From Dinoroseobacter shibae DFL 12 = DSM 16493 (GTDB taxonomy: Bacteria; Pseudomonadota; Alphaproteobacteria; Rhodobacterales; Rhodobacteraceae): a stretch of 64,000 nt of DNA. The stretch covers positions 992,001-1,056,000 of the forward strand of contig NC_009952.1 in NCBI RefSeq assembly GCF_000018145.1. Direction: 5' to 3'. This document shows positions 34,072-44,697 of this stretch, in pieces; the stretch's first letter is position 1; each line of letters begins with the position of its first letter. A program made the position numbers and the translations under genes. A model generated the notes under the pieces. That model saw nothing but the letters and a program-made list of their open reading frames with translations, was not told the DNA's origin and searched no databases.

Positions 34072-35577
34072 ATGGTCCTGTCCCTGATCCCCTTCCTCAT
34101 CCCGATATTGCTGGCCGCCGCCGGTGCCGTGGCCTTCCTGCGCCCCGAACAGGCCCTGCGCGCGGCCCCCGTGGCCGGGCTCGCCGCCTTTGCATTGGCC
34201 GCGCTGGCCGCGCTCGGCTTTGCCGTCGCAGGCGCGCCGGCGGGGGGCGCGCGGCTCGATCTCGTCAGCGCGGTGATGCTGCCGCTGGTGGCCGGGATCG
34301 GCTGGGTCGTGCTGCGGTTTTCGGTCACCGCCCTGCGGGACGAGGCCGAAGGGCCCGCCTTTCTCGGCTGGATCGGGCTGGCCCTGGCGGCCGTCCTGAC
34401 CCTCGTGCTCGCCCCGACGCTCTGGATGCTCTGGGGCGCCTGGGTGGCGCTGTCGCTCTGTGTCTACAAGCTCTTCCTGACCTATCCCGGTCGGCCGATG
34501 GCGCGGGCCGCGGCGCGGAAATACCTGCTCAGCGCGGGCCTCGTGACCGTGCTACTCGGCTTGGCCAGCTTCGGGCTGGGCACCGGCTACGGCACCACGT
34601 CCATCGTCGCGATCCAGGCCGCGGCCGAGACGGGCATCGCCCCAGCGGGCCTGGGTTGGAGCGCGGTCGCACTGATCCTCGCCGCCGTGGTCGCCAGCGC
34701 GCTCTTCCCGCTCAGCGGCTGGCTGACCGAAGCGATGGAGGCGCCCACACCCTTCTCCGCCCTGCTGCATGCGGGCATCGTGAACGCAGGTGGCGTGCTC
34801 TGCCTGATCTTCGCCGATGTGCTGCTGCTGGTGCCCGGCGCATTGGCGCTCCTGGCGATGATCGGCGGGGCCTCTGCCCTGATCGGGGCGCTGGTGATGC
34901 TGACGCAACCGGCGATCAAGACCGGGCTGGCCTGGTCGACGGTCTCGCAGATGGGCTTTTTGATGCTGCAGATCGGCCTTGCGCTCTTCCCGCTGGCGCT
35001 GTTGCACATCCTGGCCCACGCGCTCTACAAGGCCCACGCGCTGCTGAGTGCGGGCACGGCGGTCGACACCGTAACCACCGCGCGCTCCGCCGGTCCCGTG
35101 GCCGTGCCCGAGGTCAAGGCCGTCGCCCTGGCCTTCAGCCTGGCGCTGGGCATCTACGTGTTCGGTGTCTTCGCCCTCGGCGCGGCCGACAAGGCGCCCC
35201 AGGCGCTGGCCCTCGGGGCGATGCTGATCCTGGGGATCGCCTACCTGATCGCGCAGGGCCTGGCCGGGGCCGCACCCTGGGCGCTGACCGGGCGGCTCGC
35301 CGCGGCTTCGGCCCTGGCCACGGTCGCCTATCTCGCCTTCCAGGCGGGGGCGGAAACGCTGGCCGTCGGGCACCTGCCCCTGCCGCCGGTGCCCGGCGCA
35401 TTGGACTGGGCGGTGATCGTGCTGGCGGTGACGAGCTTCAGCCTCGTGGCCGCAGCGCAGACCCTGCTGCCGAACTGGTCCCATCACCCCAAGGCGCGCG
35501 CCCTCCGCGTGCACCTGAACCAGGGCCTCTACGTCAACGCATTGCTGGATCGGGCGCTCGCGCCCAAGCCCGCCTGA
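34072..35577 (+). CDS. dabB: Inorganic carbon uptake membrane subunit DabB (NuoL-like)
   Basis: 501 aa from MVLSLIPFL, with GAGG nine bases ahead of the start. About 14 hydrophobic segments are present. The central region ([26 protein letters not shown]) is the proton-antiporter core shared with complex I subunit L, including the conserved Glu and His. DabB couples a cation gradient to the DabA protein encoded 29 bp downstream, forming a DIC/CO2-trapping complex. It is not part of complex I, because no other nuo genes are present. Confidence 0.9.
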
Positions 35578-35606
35578 TCCCTGAAATTCTGCCAAAGGTT
35601 GAGACC

Positions 35607-37982
35607 ATGACCCATACAGCAACCCTGATTTCCGTCGACACCCTGACCGCCGCCCAGGCGGGTGCGGTCCAGGCAATCCCCCCGGCCTTCCCGCTTTCGG
35701 CCACCGTGGCGGTCAACCCGTTCCTCGGGCAGGCGGGCCACTCCCTGCCGGACACCGCAGCAGTCCTGGGCAAGACCGCCGGCTGCGCCACCACCGCCCC
35801 GCGGAGCTGGTTCGCCGCCGAGATCGCGGCGGGCCGGATCACCAAACCGGCCGTGGCCGAAGCGCTCGCCGCCGCGGGGCTCGACTGGCCCGTGGACAAG
35901 GTGATCTCGGCGGCCAGCCGCCAGCGCCCGGCGCCGCAGGCCCTGCCCACGGTCGCCGATCTCGCCGGTGCCTCCGAGGCCCCCGGCTGGCCCGCCCAGG
36001 CAGAGGCACGGATCGCGGCCTGGGTGGCCGGGCATTTCGATCAGGGCCAGGCGCTCTGGGCCGCTGGTGCGCCCTCCGGCACCTATGCCGACTGGCTGGC
36101 CTTCGCCACCACCGACATGACCCCCGATCTCGCCGGGCTTCCGGGCTTCCGGGCCTGGCTCAAGGCCCTGCCGTCCGACCCGACCGAGGCGCTTTTGGCC
36201 GCGGTCAACACGCTGGGGCTGACCGAGGCGGCGCTGCCGCTCTACTTCCACCGGCTTGCCATGTCGCTGGGCGGCTGGGCGCAGGCCGCGCGCTACCGGC
36301 TCTGGCAGGCGGAGCTGGCGGGCCAGACCGACACCACGCTGGCCGAGCTGATCGTAATCCGCGCGGTCTGGGATGCCGGCACGCTGGCCACAAGGCCCGC
36401 CCTGGCCGCACAGTGGGACACCGCGCGCGCCGCCTTCGCCGCCCCGGTCACGCCCAGCGAGGATGACCTGATCGACGCCGTCCTGCAGGACGCGGCGGAG
36501 CGGAGCACCCAGGCCGATCTCGCCCAGGCCTTCGCCCCCGTGGCCAAGGCCGAGGCCCGGCCCGCGCTGCAGGCGGCCTTCTGCATCGACGTGCGCTCCG
36601 AGGTGATCCGCCGGGCGCTGGAGACCTGCGATCCGGGCATCGAAACCCTCGGCTTTGCGGGCTTCTTTGGCCTCACTGCCGCCCACACCCCCACCGGGTC
36701 CTGCAATTCCGAGGCGCGGCTGCCGGTCCTTCTGACCGCCGGGGTGACGAGCAAGGCGAGCGGCGACCACGACGCCGCCCGGATCACCACCCGCGTCACC
36801 CGCGCCTGGGGCCGGTTCCGGCAGGCGGCGGTGTCCTCCTTCGCCTTCGTCGAGGCGGCGGGCCCGTTCTATGCGGGCAAGCTGGTGCGCGACACGCTGG
36901 GCCTGGGCAAGGCCGACGCGATCCCGGGCAAGCCGGTCTTCGACCCGCCCCTGCCGGAGGAGGCGCAGATCGACGCGGCGGCCACGATCCTGAACGCCAT
37001 GTCGCTGAAATCCAACTTCGCGCCGCTGGTGGTGATCGCGGGCCATGGCAGCCATGTGAACAACAACGCCCATGCCAGCGCGCTGCAATGCGGGGCCTGT
37101 GGCGGCTATGGCGGCGACGTCAACGCCCGGCTTCTGGCCGACCTGCTGAACCAGCCCCATGTGCGGGCCGGTCTGGCCGCCAGGGGCATCGCGGTGCCCG
37201 AGGACACGATCTTCGTCGCGGCCCTGCACGACACCGCGCAGGACGCGATCACGCTCTATGCCGATGACCTGTCCGAGGCCCACCGGGCCGCGGCCACCGC
37301 GTCGCTGGCGCAGGCCCGGCAGTGGTGCGCCGAGGCCGGGCGGCTCGCCCGGTCCGAGCGGCAGCCGAGCCTGCCGGGCGCGACCGAACGCGACGGCATC
37401 GCCGCCCGCGCCCAGAGCTGGGCCGAAACCCGGCCCGAATGGGGGCTGGCGGGCTGCAAGGCCTTCGTCGTCGCCCCGCGCACCCAGACCGCGCCCGCGC
37501 AGCTTGACGGGCGGGTCTTCCTGCACAGCTACGACTGGGCGCAGGACGAGGGCTTCGGGGTGCTGGAGCTGATCCTGACCGCGCCTGTGGTGGTCGCGAG
37601 CTGGATCAGCCTCCAGTATTACGGCTCCGTGGTGGCGCCCGAGGTGTTCGGCGGCGGCTCCAAGCAGGTCCATAACGTGACCGGCGGGATGGGCGTACTC
37701 GACGGCGGCACCGGGGCGCTGCGGATCGGCCTGCCGATCCAGTCGGTCCATGACGGCGGCAGCTTCGTGCATGACCCGCTGCGCCTGACCATCGTGGTCA
37801 ATGCCCCGCAGGAGGCGATCACCGACATCCTCGCGCGCCATGACGGGGTGCGGGCGCTGTTCGACAACGGCTGGCTGAAGCTTCTGCGGCTCGAAGCGGA
37901 TGGCACCATCTCGGAGCGCTATACCGGCGACCTGACATGGGAGGCCTTCGCGCCGGGCACCGAGGCTGCCCAGGCCGCCTGA
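35607..37982 (+). CDS. dabA: Inorganic carbon uptake subunit DabA (DUF2309/UPF0753)
   Basis: 791 aa, soluble, beta-carbonic-anhydrase-like. Zinc and active-site residues are visible: FCIDVRSE (Cys326, Asp328), [20 protein letters not shown] (His480, Cys495). VNPF in the N-terminal part is also conserved in the family. With DabB it converts entering CO2 to bicarbonate in an energy-driven, one-way reaction. The pair next to a LysR regulator is known in bacteria that fix or replenish carbon under low CO2. No Rubisco genes are in the window, so an anaplerotic role is possible. Confidence 0.93.
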
Positions 37983-37988
37983 CCGATC

Positions 37989-38011
37989 GGGGGCCGCCGC
38001 GCGCGGCCCCC
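37989..38011. terminator. Hairpin between convergent dabA and ade
   Basis: Perfect 9-bp stem GGGGGCCGC/GCGGCCCCC with a 5-nt loop, placed between the two stop codons, which are 30 bp apart. There is no T run, so a factor-assisted or bidirectional boundary is more likely than a strong intrinsic terminator. Confidence 0.5.
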
Positions 38012-38012
38012 G

Positions 38013-39707
38013 TCACCCGATGATCTCGAACCTGTTCACATCGACCAGCCCGCGGTCGGTGATCTTGAGCGCGGGAATGACCGGCAGGGCGAGGAAGGCC
38101 AGCTGCAGGAACGGCTCCTCCAGCGTGACGCCAAGCGCCCGGGCCGCCGCCCGCAGCGCCTCCAGCCGGTCGCGCACGTCCTCGAACGGCTCCAGGCTCA
38201 TCAGCCCGGCCACGGGCAGGGCCAGCTCCGCGCGCACCGCGCCGCCTTCGGCGACCACGAAGCCGCCCTCGATCTCTGACAATCGGTTCGCGGCCAGGGC
38301 CAGGTCGTCGTAATCCACGCCGACACAGGCGATATTGTGGTGGTCGTGACAGACCGTCGAGGCAATCGCGCCGCGTTCCAGCCCGAAGCCCTGCACGAAC
38401 CCCGTGGCGATGTTGCCGTTGATCCCGTGCCGCTCGATCACCGCGATCCGCACCAGGTCGCGGGCGACATCCGGGCGCTTGTCGCCGTCGACGATGGGGA
38501 TATCCGCGTGCAGATGCTCGGTCAGGATCTTGCCTTCGAGGATGCCGATCACGTCCGTGTCTTCGCGGTTCCCGGCGCAGCGGAATGCCTCCGGCTCGAC
38601 GCGCGGCGCCTGAACCGAATTCCGGCCCACGGGCGGGATCGTGTCGCGCGCCGCGAAAGCCGCCTCGTTCACCCGGACCCCGCCGCAGAACACCGCCTCG
38701 GCGCGGCACTCCTCCAGCGACCGCAGCGCCACGATATCCGCGCGTAGCCCCGGCGCGATCAGCCCGCGATCCTTCAGCTCGAAGGCTTCGGCCGCCGAGA
38801 GCGACGCCGCCCGGTACACCGCAAGCGGCGGTGCCCCCCGGGCGATCAGGGTGCGGATCATGTAATCCAGATGCCCGTGCTCCGCGATATCCAGCGGGTT
38901 CCGGTCGTCCGTGCACAAGCACATATAGGGTGCCGTCCGCTCGGTCAGCAGCGGCGCGAGCGCCTCCAGATCCTTGCTGACGGAGCCTTCGCGGATCAGC
39001 ACGCGCATCCCCTTTTGCAGCTTCTCGCGCGCCTCGGCGGCGCTCGTCGCCTCATGCTCGGTGCGGATGCCCGCGGCGACATAGGCGTTCAGGTCCCGGC
39101 CCGACAGCAGCGGACAATGCCCGTCGATATGCCCGCCTGCAAAGGCGCGCAGCTTCGCCATCGCGCCGGGGTCGCGGTGGATCACGCCGGGATAGTTCAT
39201 GAACTCCGCCAGCCCGATGCCCGACGGGTGGCCGCGCAGGGGGATCAGGTCCTCGGCCTCGATCCGCGCGCCGGCGGTCTCCATGTCGGTAGAGGGCACG
39301 CAAGAGCTTAGCTGCACCTTGATGTCCATCACCGTGCGCGTGCTCGCCTCCTGGAAATACCGGATGCCGTCGGGGCCGATCACATTGGCGATCTCGTGCG
39401 GGTCGCAGATCGCCGTGGTCACCCCGCGCGGGGCCACGCAGCGGTCGAACTCGAAGGGCGTGACCAGAGAGCTCTCGATATGCAGATGGGTGTCGATGAA
39501 CCCGGGCACGAGGATCGTTCCCGACAGGTCCACCACCTCCGCCCCGTCGTAATCCTCCCCGGTCCCGACGATGATCCCGTCGCAGATCGCTACGTCCCCG
39601 TCGATCATCTCGCCCGTGACCAGGTCCAGCACCCGCGCCCCGCGCAGCACCAGGTCCGCGGGCGCATCCCCGCGCCCCTGGGCAATCCGTGTCTCCAAAT
39701 CCGCCAT
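38013..39707 (-). CDS. ade: Adenine deaminase
   Basis: 564 aa from [11 protein letters not shown], the ATG with AAGGAGG upstream. An amidohydrolase-family metal enzyme: the metal motif DTHLHIESS and CDPHEIANV lie in the N-terminal half, [12 protein letters not shown] and [11 protein letters not shown] in the middle, and VCHDHHNI in the C-terminal adenine deaminase domain. It converts adenine to hypoxanthine and ammonia for purine salvage or nitrogen supply. It lies downstream of a BASS-type transporter gene (52-bp gap). Confidence 0.93.
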   Translation of the reverse strand: MADLETRIAQGRGDAPADLVLRGARVLDLVTGEMIDGDVAICDGIIVGTGEDYDGAEVVDLSGTILVPGFIDTHLHIESSLVTPFEFDRCVAPRGVTTAICDPHEIANVIGPDGIRYFQEASTRTVMDIKVQLSSCVPSTDMETAGARIEAEDLIPLRGHPSGIGLAEFMNYPGVIHRDPGAMAKLRAFAGGHIDGHCPLLSGRDLNAYVAAGIRTEHEATSAAEAREKLQKGMRVLIREGSVSKDLEALAPLLTERTAPYMCLCTDDRNPLDIAEHGHLDYMIRTLIARGAPPLAVYRAASLSAAEAFELKDRGLIAPGLRADIVALRSLEECRAEAVFCGGVRVNEAAFAARDTIPPVGRNSVQAPRVEPEAFRCAGNREDTDVIGILEGKILTEHLHADIPIVDGDKRPDVARDLVRIAVIERHGINGNIATGFVQGFGLERGAIASTVCHDHHNIACVGVDYDDLALAANRLSEIEGGFVVAEGGAVRAELALPVAGLMSLEPFEDVRDRLEALRAAARALGVTLEEPFLQLAFLALPVIPALKITDRGLVDVNRFEIIG

Positions 39708-39759
39708 CCGCGCCTCCTTGCCTGCCCTCAGCAGACACCGGCGCGGGGCAGGGTGCAAG

Positions 39760-40641
39760 TCACAGCAGGCTGTCGGGCAGCTTCTGCTCGGCGGCGGTGT
39801 TGGCGCGCCGGAACACCAGCGTCACCAGCGTCGCCACGATCACGATGAACAGCGAATAGAGCACCGGCACCGCCATGATCGACTGCGCCTCCGCCCCGTC
39901 GAAGGTGAACACGATGATCGCGATGGCCAGCGGCCCGTTCTGGATGCCCGTCTCCAGCCCCACGGTGCGCGCATTGCGCGGATGCAGCCGGAGCGCGCGC
40001 GCAAAGCCGTAGCCGATGGCGATCCCGAACACCCCCAGCCCGATCGCCGCGATGTAGGTGGCGGAGGTCGTCTCCATCAGGAACTGCCAGTTGCGCGGGA
40101 TCCAGCTGACCACCAGGAACACGATGAAGAACAGCGCCAGCGCCGAGCCCATGAACTCGGTCACTGCCCCCACATTGGCGTTCAGCTTGCGCAGCACCAT
40201 CCCGATCGCCACCGGCACCAGCAGCAGCACGAGCGTGGCGATGATGTTCTCCCGCGGGATGTCGAGGTTCAGCGCCGAGGCATAAAGCACCAGCACGATG
40301 GGGATCATGATCACCCCCATCACCGTGGAGGTCACCGTCATCAGCACCGACAGGGCCAGGTTCCCCTTGGAAAAATACGTGAAGATGTTCGACGTGGTCC
40401 CGCCCGGCATGCAGGCCATGATCAGGATACCCACGGCAATCGCCTCTGGCACCGTCAGGAACGTGGCCAGCAAAAAGCCGATGAACGGCATGAACCCGTA
40501 TTGCGAGATCACCCCGATGGCGAGCCCGTAGGGCCGCCGCAGGGCGAGGTAGAAGTCGCGCGGGGTCAGGGACGCACCCATCCCCAGCATGATCACGAAG
40601 ATCATCAGCGCCAGGATCGTCTGTTCGAGGGCTCCGACCAT
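39760..40641 (-). CDS. Bile acid:sodium symporter (BASS) family transporter
   Basis: 293 aa with nine to ten hydrophobic segments. [20 protein letters not shown] and [13 protein letters not shown] are the two conserved sodium-site motifs of the BASS family. Bacterial members transport organic anions, pantoate or other acids; bile acids are an unlikely natural substrate here. It starts 3 bp after the acyl-CoA ligase stop, so the two are co-translated. Confidence 0.88.
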   Translation of the reverse strand: MVGALEQTILALMIFVIMLGMGASLTPRDFYLALRRPYGLAIGVISQYGFMPFIGFLLATFLTVPEAIAVGILIMACMPGGTTSNIFTYFSKGNLALSVLMTVTSTVMGVIMIPIVLVLYASALNLDIPRENIIATLVLLLVPVAIGMVLRKLNANVGAVTEFMGSALALFFIVFLVVSWIPRNWQFLMETTSATYIAAIGLGVFGIAIGYGFARALRLHPRNARTVGLETGIQNGPLAIAIIVFTFDGAEAQSIMAVPVLYSLFIVIVATLVTLVFRRANTAAEQKLPDSLL

Positions 40642-40644
40642 GGC

Positions 40645-42366
40645 TCAGGCCCCTCCCGTGCGGGCAAGTTCCTCGGCGCGCAGATCCTTTCGCAGGATCT
40701 TGCCCACGTTGGACTTCGGCAGCTCGTCGCGGAATTCGACCCGTTTCGGCACCTTGTAGGCTGTCAGGTGCTCCTTGCAATGGGCGCGGATATCCGCCTC
40801 GCTCAGCCCGCTATCACCCTTGACCACGAACGCCTTGACCGCTTCGCCAGTGGCCCCGTCCGGCACCCCGATCACCGCCGCCTCGATGATGCCGGGATGG
40901 GAGGCAAGGCAATCCTCCACCTCGTTGGGATAGACGTTGAAGCCCGAGACCACGACCATGTCCTTCTTGCGATCGACGATGTGGAAATAGCCATCCGCAT
41001 CCATCACCCCGATATCGCCCGTGAGGAACCAGCCGTTCTGCAGGACATTTGCGGTCTCCTCGGGCTTGTTCCAGTAGCCCTTCATCACCTGCGGCCCCTT
41101 GGCCGCGATCTCCCCGCGATCGCCGATGGCGACCTGCTTGCCGTCGTCATCCAGACATGCCAGCCGGGTCGCGGGCAGGGGAATGCCGATGGATCCGCTC
41201 CGGGTCTTGCCCAAAGGCTCCAGGCTCAGGATCGGCGAGGTTTCGGTCAACCCGTAACCCTGCAGCACATCCGTCCCGGTGATCTCGCGCCAGCGCTCCG
41301 CGACCGAGGATTGCAGCGCCATGCCGCCCGCGGCCGCGAATTTCAGGTGCCTCGGCGGGGTGTCGGTGAACCAGATCTCGTTGGTCAGCCCGTTGAACAA
41401 CGTATTCACCCCGCTCATCCAGGTGATCCTGTAGTTCTCGAAGGCGCGCTTGAGGTTCGCCAGCGGCCGTGGCGACGGGATCAGGATATTGCGCGCCCCC
41501 ATCCAGTAGAACCCCAGCATGTTGAGGGAAAACGCGAAGATATGATAAAGCGGCAGCGCCGTCAGAACGACCTCGCGGCCCCGCTCCAGCCCCTCGATCA
41601 GCTCCATGGTCTGTTCCATGTTCACGATCAGGTTGGCATGGGTCAGCATCGCGCCCTTGGCCACGCCCGTGGTCCCGCCCGTATACTGCAGAACCGCGAC
41701 ATCGTCCGGGGCGACGGCCTGGTGATAGCCCTCCACCTCGATCCGCTCGTCCGCCTGGTGACGGCGCCCAGCCTCCAGCGCGTCGGGCAGCCGGATATGG
41801 GGCACCTCGATCTCCGCGACCGAGCGGTCCCAGTATTTCTGGACCAGCCCGACGATGCCCCGGGGCAGGGCGGGCAGAAATTCCGCGATCCGTGTGACCA
41901 CGATGTTCGGGATCGGGTGGCCGCGCGTCGCCTCGGGGATCTTGTCGGCGAACATGTCCACGATGACCAGCGCATGGGGTTCGGCATCGAGGAACTGCTT
42001 GCCCATCTCCTCGGCGGTATAGAGCGGGTTGACATTGACCAGCACGCAGCCCGCCTTGAACACCCCGAAGGCCGCGACGGGAAAGCTCAGGCAGTTGGGC
42101 ATCTGCAACGCCACCCGGTCGCCGGGGTTCAGGCCCGCGACCTCGCGCAGGTACACCGCGAAAGCATCCGACATCTCGTCCACCTGGGCAAAGCTCAGGG
42201 TGCCGTTCATCCCGTTGGGCAGGCAAGTGGTGAAGGCCGGCGCGGTGCCATAGGTCGCGGCCACCGCCCCGATCATGTCACCCAGGGTGCGATAGGCGGG
42301 CGTGTCTATATCGGGCCGGACGTCCGGGCCATAGAAGGCCATCCAGGGCCGCGTTGGATCTTCCAT
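40645..42366 (-). CDS. fadD: Long-chain fatty acid-CoA ligase
   Basis: 573 aa from MEDPTRPWMAFYG, with GGGAG before the ATG. A longer frame to 42501 is GC-rich noise. Adenylate-forming motifs are plain: YTGGTTGVAKGA, YGLTETSPI, GWFLTGDIG and the C-terminal KSNVGKILRKDL with the catalytic Lys. It activates fatty acids with ATP and CoA at the inner membrane for beta-oxidation. The start of an acyl-CoA dehydrogenase-containing series lies upstream on the same strand. Confidence 0.9.
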   Translation of the reverse strand: MEDPTRPWMAFYGPDVRPDIDTPAYRTLGDMIGAVAATYGTAPAFTTCLPNGMNGTLSFAQVDEMSDAFAVYLREVAGLNPGDRVALQMPNCLSFPVAAFGVFKAGCVLVNVNPLYTAEEMGKQFLDAEPHALVIVDMFADKIPEATRGHPIPNIVVTRIAEFLPALPRGIVGLVQKYWDRSVAEIEVPHIRLPDALEAGRRHQADERIEVEGYHQAVAPDDVAVLQYTGGTTGVAKGAMLTHANLIVNMEQTMELIEGLERGREVVLTALPLYHIFAFSLNMLGFYWMGARNILIPSPRPLANLKRAFENYRITWMSGVNTLFNGLTNEIWFTDTPPRHLKFAAAGGMALQSSVAERWREITGTDVLQGYGLTETSPILSLEPLGKTRSGSIGIPLPATRLACLDDDGKQVAIGDRGEIAAKGPQVMKGYWNKPEETANVLQNGWFLTGDIGVMDADGYFHIVDRKKDMVVVSGFNVYPNEVEDCLASHPGIIEAAVIGVPDGATGEAVKAFVVKGDSGLSEADIRAHCKEHLTAYKVPKRVEFRDELPKSNVGKILRKDLRAEELARTGGA

Positions 42367-42457
42367 CAATTCGCTCCCGCTGGGCTGGAGGTAAGGTAGT
42401 CCGCCCCCCGGTCGCGGTCGACCGGGATGCGGTGGGGCTGGGCAGGGGGGCTCCGGG

Positions 42458-43408
42458 TCAGGAGACGGCCTTCTCGGGGGCCAGCAGGGCCGCCCGCACA
42501 TTGTCGACGGTCAGCGCGCTGACCCGCCTGTCGGCTTCCACGGTCACACCCGCCACATGGGGTGTCAGGATCAGGTTGGGCACGCCTCGGAACCGCGCGG
42601 CGTCCTGCGTGCCCAGGGGCTCCGGCTCGAAAACATCCAGGGCCGCGCCGCCCAGATGCCCCCGGCGCAAGGCGTCGCACACGGCCCGGGCATCGACGAT
42701 CTCGCCATGCGCGGTGTTGATCAGGATCGCCCCGGGTTTCATCGCCGTCAGGGCAGTGGCGTCGATCCTGCCGCGGGTCTCCGGCGTCAGAGGCAGGTGC
42801 AGGCTCAGCACATCCGCCCGCGCCAGAAGCTCCGCATCCGAGACCCGCGTCACCTCGGTCCAGAGCGGATGCCCGGGACCCAGATGCGGATCATGGCCGA
42901 GAATGGTCATGCTGAGCGGCTTGGCCAGGCGCGCCACCGCCTGGGCCACGGCGCCGCAGCCATAAAGGCCCAGCTTGCGCCCGGCGATCTCGCCGCCCTC
43001 GCCGAGCGGGCCGCGGGGCCAGGCGCCCTCTTGCATCTCGGGCGTGGACATGAACGCGCGGCGGGTCAGCATCAGTGCGGCGGTGATCACGTATTCCGCC
43101 ACCGACCGGGTATTGGCCCCCGTGGCCGGATGCACCGATATGCCCCGCGCGGCGCAGGCCGCCATGTCGATATTGTCCAGCCCCGTCCCCAGCAGCCCGA
43201 TCACCCGCAGCCGCGATGCCGCGTCTAGGAAGGGCCGGTCCACCTGCGTGCGGTTACGCACGATCACCCCGTCCGCTCGCGCCACGGCGACGAGGCAGGC
43301 CGCGCGATCCTCCACCAGTTCCGGCGCATAGATCACGTCGACCTCCGGCCCGAACCGCGACAGGGCGCGCGTGTCGATGGTTTCCGTGATCACCACCTGG
43401 TGCGGCAT
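42458..43408 (-). CDS. D-isomer-specific 2-hydroxyacid dehydrogenase
   Basis: 316 aa from MPHQVVITET, with GGAGGAGA upstream. The Rossmann NAD site reads GLYGCGAVAQ. The catalytic Glu (DVFEPEP) and His (LTPHVAGV, His284) are present. The catalytic Arg expected in NTARGxxVD is a His here (NTAHGEIVD, His234). The protein therefore belongs to the SerA/glyoxylate reductase superfamily, but substrate and even activity are uncertain. It lies between a PLP enzyme and fadD on the same strand. Confidence 0.85.
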   Translation of the reverse strand: MPHQVVITETIDTRALSRFGPEVDVIYAPELVEDRAACLVAVARADGVIVRNRTQVDRPFLDAASRLRVIGLLGTGLDNIDMAACAARGISVHPATGANTRSVAEYVITAALMLTRRAFMSTPEMQEGAWPRGPLGEGGEIAGRKLGLYGCGAVAQAVARLAKPLSMTILGHDPHLGPGHPLWTEVTRVSDAELLARADVLSLHLPLTPETRGRIDATALTAMKPGAILINTAHGEIVDARAVCDALRRGHLGGAALDVFEPEPLGTQDAARFRGVPNLILTPHVAGVTVEADRRVSALTVDNVRAALLAPEKAVS

Positions 43409-43540
43409 CCTGGATGTCTCCTCCCGAAGGGAGGCGCGGCGCAGCGCCCCGCGGGGTGCCACGCCGTTCCTCCTCCCGCCCCGAGAAAAGCATCTTTGCC
43501 GCCAAGGCGCTAGCCCTAACTGCGCGGAGTCGTCGCAGCG

Positions 43541-44683
43541 TCAGCCAAGCGCCCGGTCGAGATCGGCCCAAAGGTCGCCCGCATCCTCGATCCCCACCGA
43601 CAGCCGGACCAGGGTTTCGGGAATGCCGCTGTCGGGCTCGATGGTGGCGCGGTGCTCCACCAGGCTCTCGACCCCGCCCAGCGATGTGGCCCGCTGGAAC
43701 AGCTCCAGCCGCCCGACCACCTCCAGCGCGGTCTGCCGGTCGCCATGGACGAGAAAGGACATCAGCCCGCCGAACCCGCCCGTCATCTGCGCCACCGCGA
43801 TATCGTGGCCCGCATGGCCCGGCAGGCCCGGGTAGAACACATCCGCCACCCGCGTATCGGTGCTGAGCCGCTGCGCCAGCTCCAGCGCGGTGGCGCTCAT
43901 CCGCGCCACCCGCAGAGGCAGAGTCCGCATCCCCCGCAGCAACAGCCATGCCTCGAACGGGCCCAGCACCGCGCCCGCGTCATGCCGGTCCGTGGCGATC
44001 CGCGCCCAGGTCTCGTGGCCGGCATCCGCGGTGACCAGCGCACCGGCCAGCACATCCGAATGCCCGTTCAGCCCCTTGGTGGCCGAATGCATCACCAGGT
44101 CCGCGCCCAGGCCCAGGGGCCGCGTCAGCACCGGTGTCGCCGCGGTGCTGTCCACCACCAGCAGCGCGCCCGCCCCATGGGCCGCCGCGGCGGCGGCGCG
44201 GATATCGACCGTTTTCAGCCAGGGGTTCGACGGCGTCTCGACAAAGACCAGCGCCGTCGGCGCGGCGCAGGCCGACCCCAGCGCGTGGGCGTCGGCCGCG
44301 TCCACCTCCACCAGGGTCACACCGCGCCGGGCGCAGAAATCGCGCACCCATTTCGTCGTGCCCCAGTAGATGCCCGATTGCAGCACCACGCGCGCCCCGG
44401 CGGGCAGGGTGCGGAACACCGCCGCCGTCGCCGCCATGCCCGACGGGAAGGCCAGCGCCCCCGCGCCCCCCTCCAACGCCGCAAGCAGGGTCTCGACCGC
44501 GCGCAGCGCCTCGCTGTCATCGCGGCTGTAGATGTTGTCGGGGTTCAGGGGCGCGTAATCCGGCCCGCGCCGAAAGGTCGTGGCCGGCTGGATCGGCGGC
44601 ACGACGCCGCCCGAAGCGGTGTCCACGGCCCCGCCGCCATGGGCGGCCAGGGTGTCCGGGTGCAGGCGGGAAAGATTGCGCAT
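43541..44683 (-). CDS. Cystathionine gamma-synthase/beta-lyase-family PLP enzyme
   Basis: 380 aa, Cys/Met metabolism PLP family. The PLP Lys is in MHSATKGLNGHSDV. YSRDDSEALRAVE and the tail region SLGGVESLVEHRA are diagnostic for the family. It should carry out a beta- or gamma-elimination or replacement on a sulphur amino acid, for example cystathionine lysis. Which reaction cannot be decided from sequence alone. GAGGAG precedes the ATG and the upstream phosphotransferase ends 14 bp before it. Confidence 0.88.
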   Translation of the reverse strand: MRNLSRLHPDTLAAHGGGAVDTASGGVVPPIQPATTFRRGPDYAPLNPDNIYSRDDSEALRAVETLLAALEGGAGALAFPSGMAATAAVFRTLPAGARVVLQSGIYWGTTKWVRDFCARRGVTLVEVDAADAHALGSACAAPTALVFVETPSNPWLKTVDIRAAAAAAHGAGALLVVDSTAATPVLTRPLGLGADLVMHSATKGLNGHSDVLAGALVTADAGHETWARIATDRHDAGAVLGPFEAWLLLRGMRTLPLRVARMSATALELAQRLSTDTRVADVFYPGLPGHAGHDIAVAQMTGGFGGLMSFLVHGDRQTALEVVGRLELFQRATSLGGVESLVEHRATIEPDSGIPETLVRLSVGIEDAGDLWADLDRALG

Positions 44684-44697
44684 GGGCGGCTCCTCGG

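Noticed and set aside
34072-35577. dabB read as a complex I subunit (NuoL)
   Set aside because: The adjacent dabA with its Cys/Asp/His/Cys site and the lack of other nuo genes identify a DAB pair.
35529-37841. 770-codon frame antisense to dabA
   Set aside because: The dabA zinc motifs fix the coding strand; the antisense frame is low-complexity.
39571-42399. 942-codon plus-strand frame over ade, the BASS gene and fadD
   Set aside because: It spans three well-supported genes on the other strand and has no domain-like sequence.
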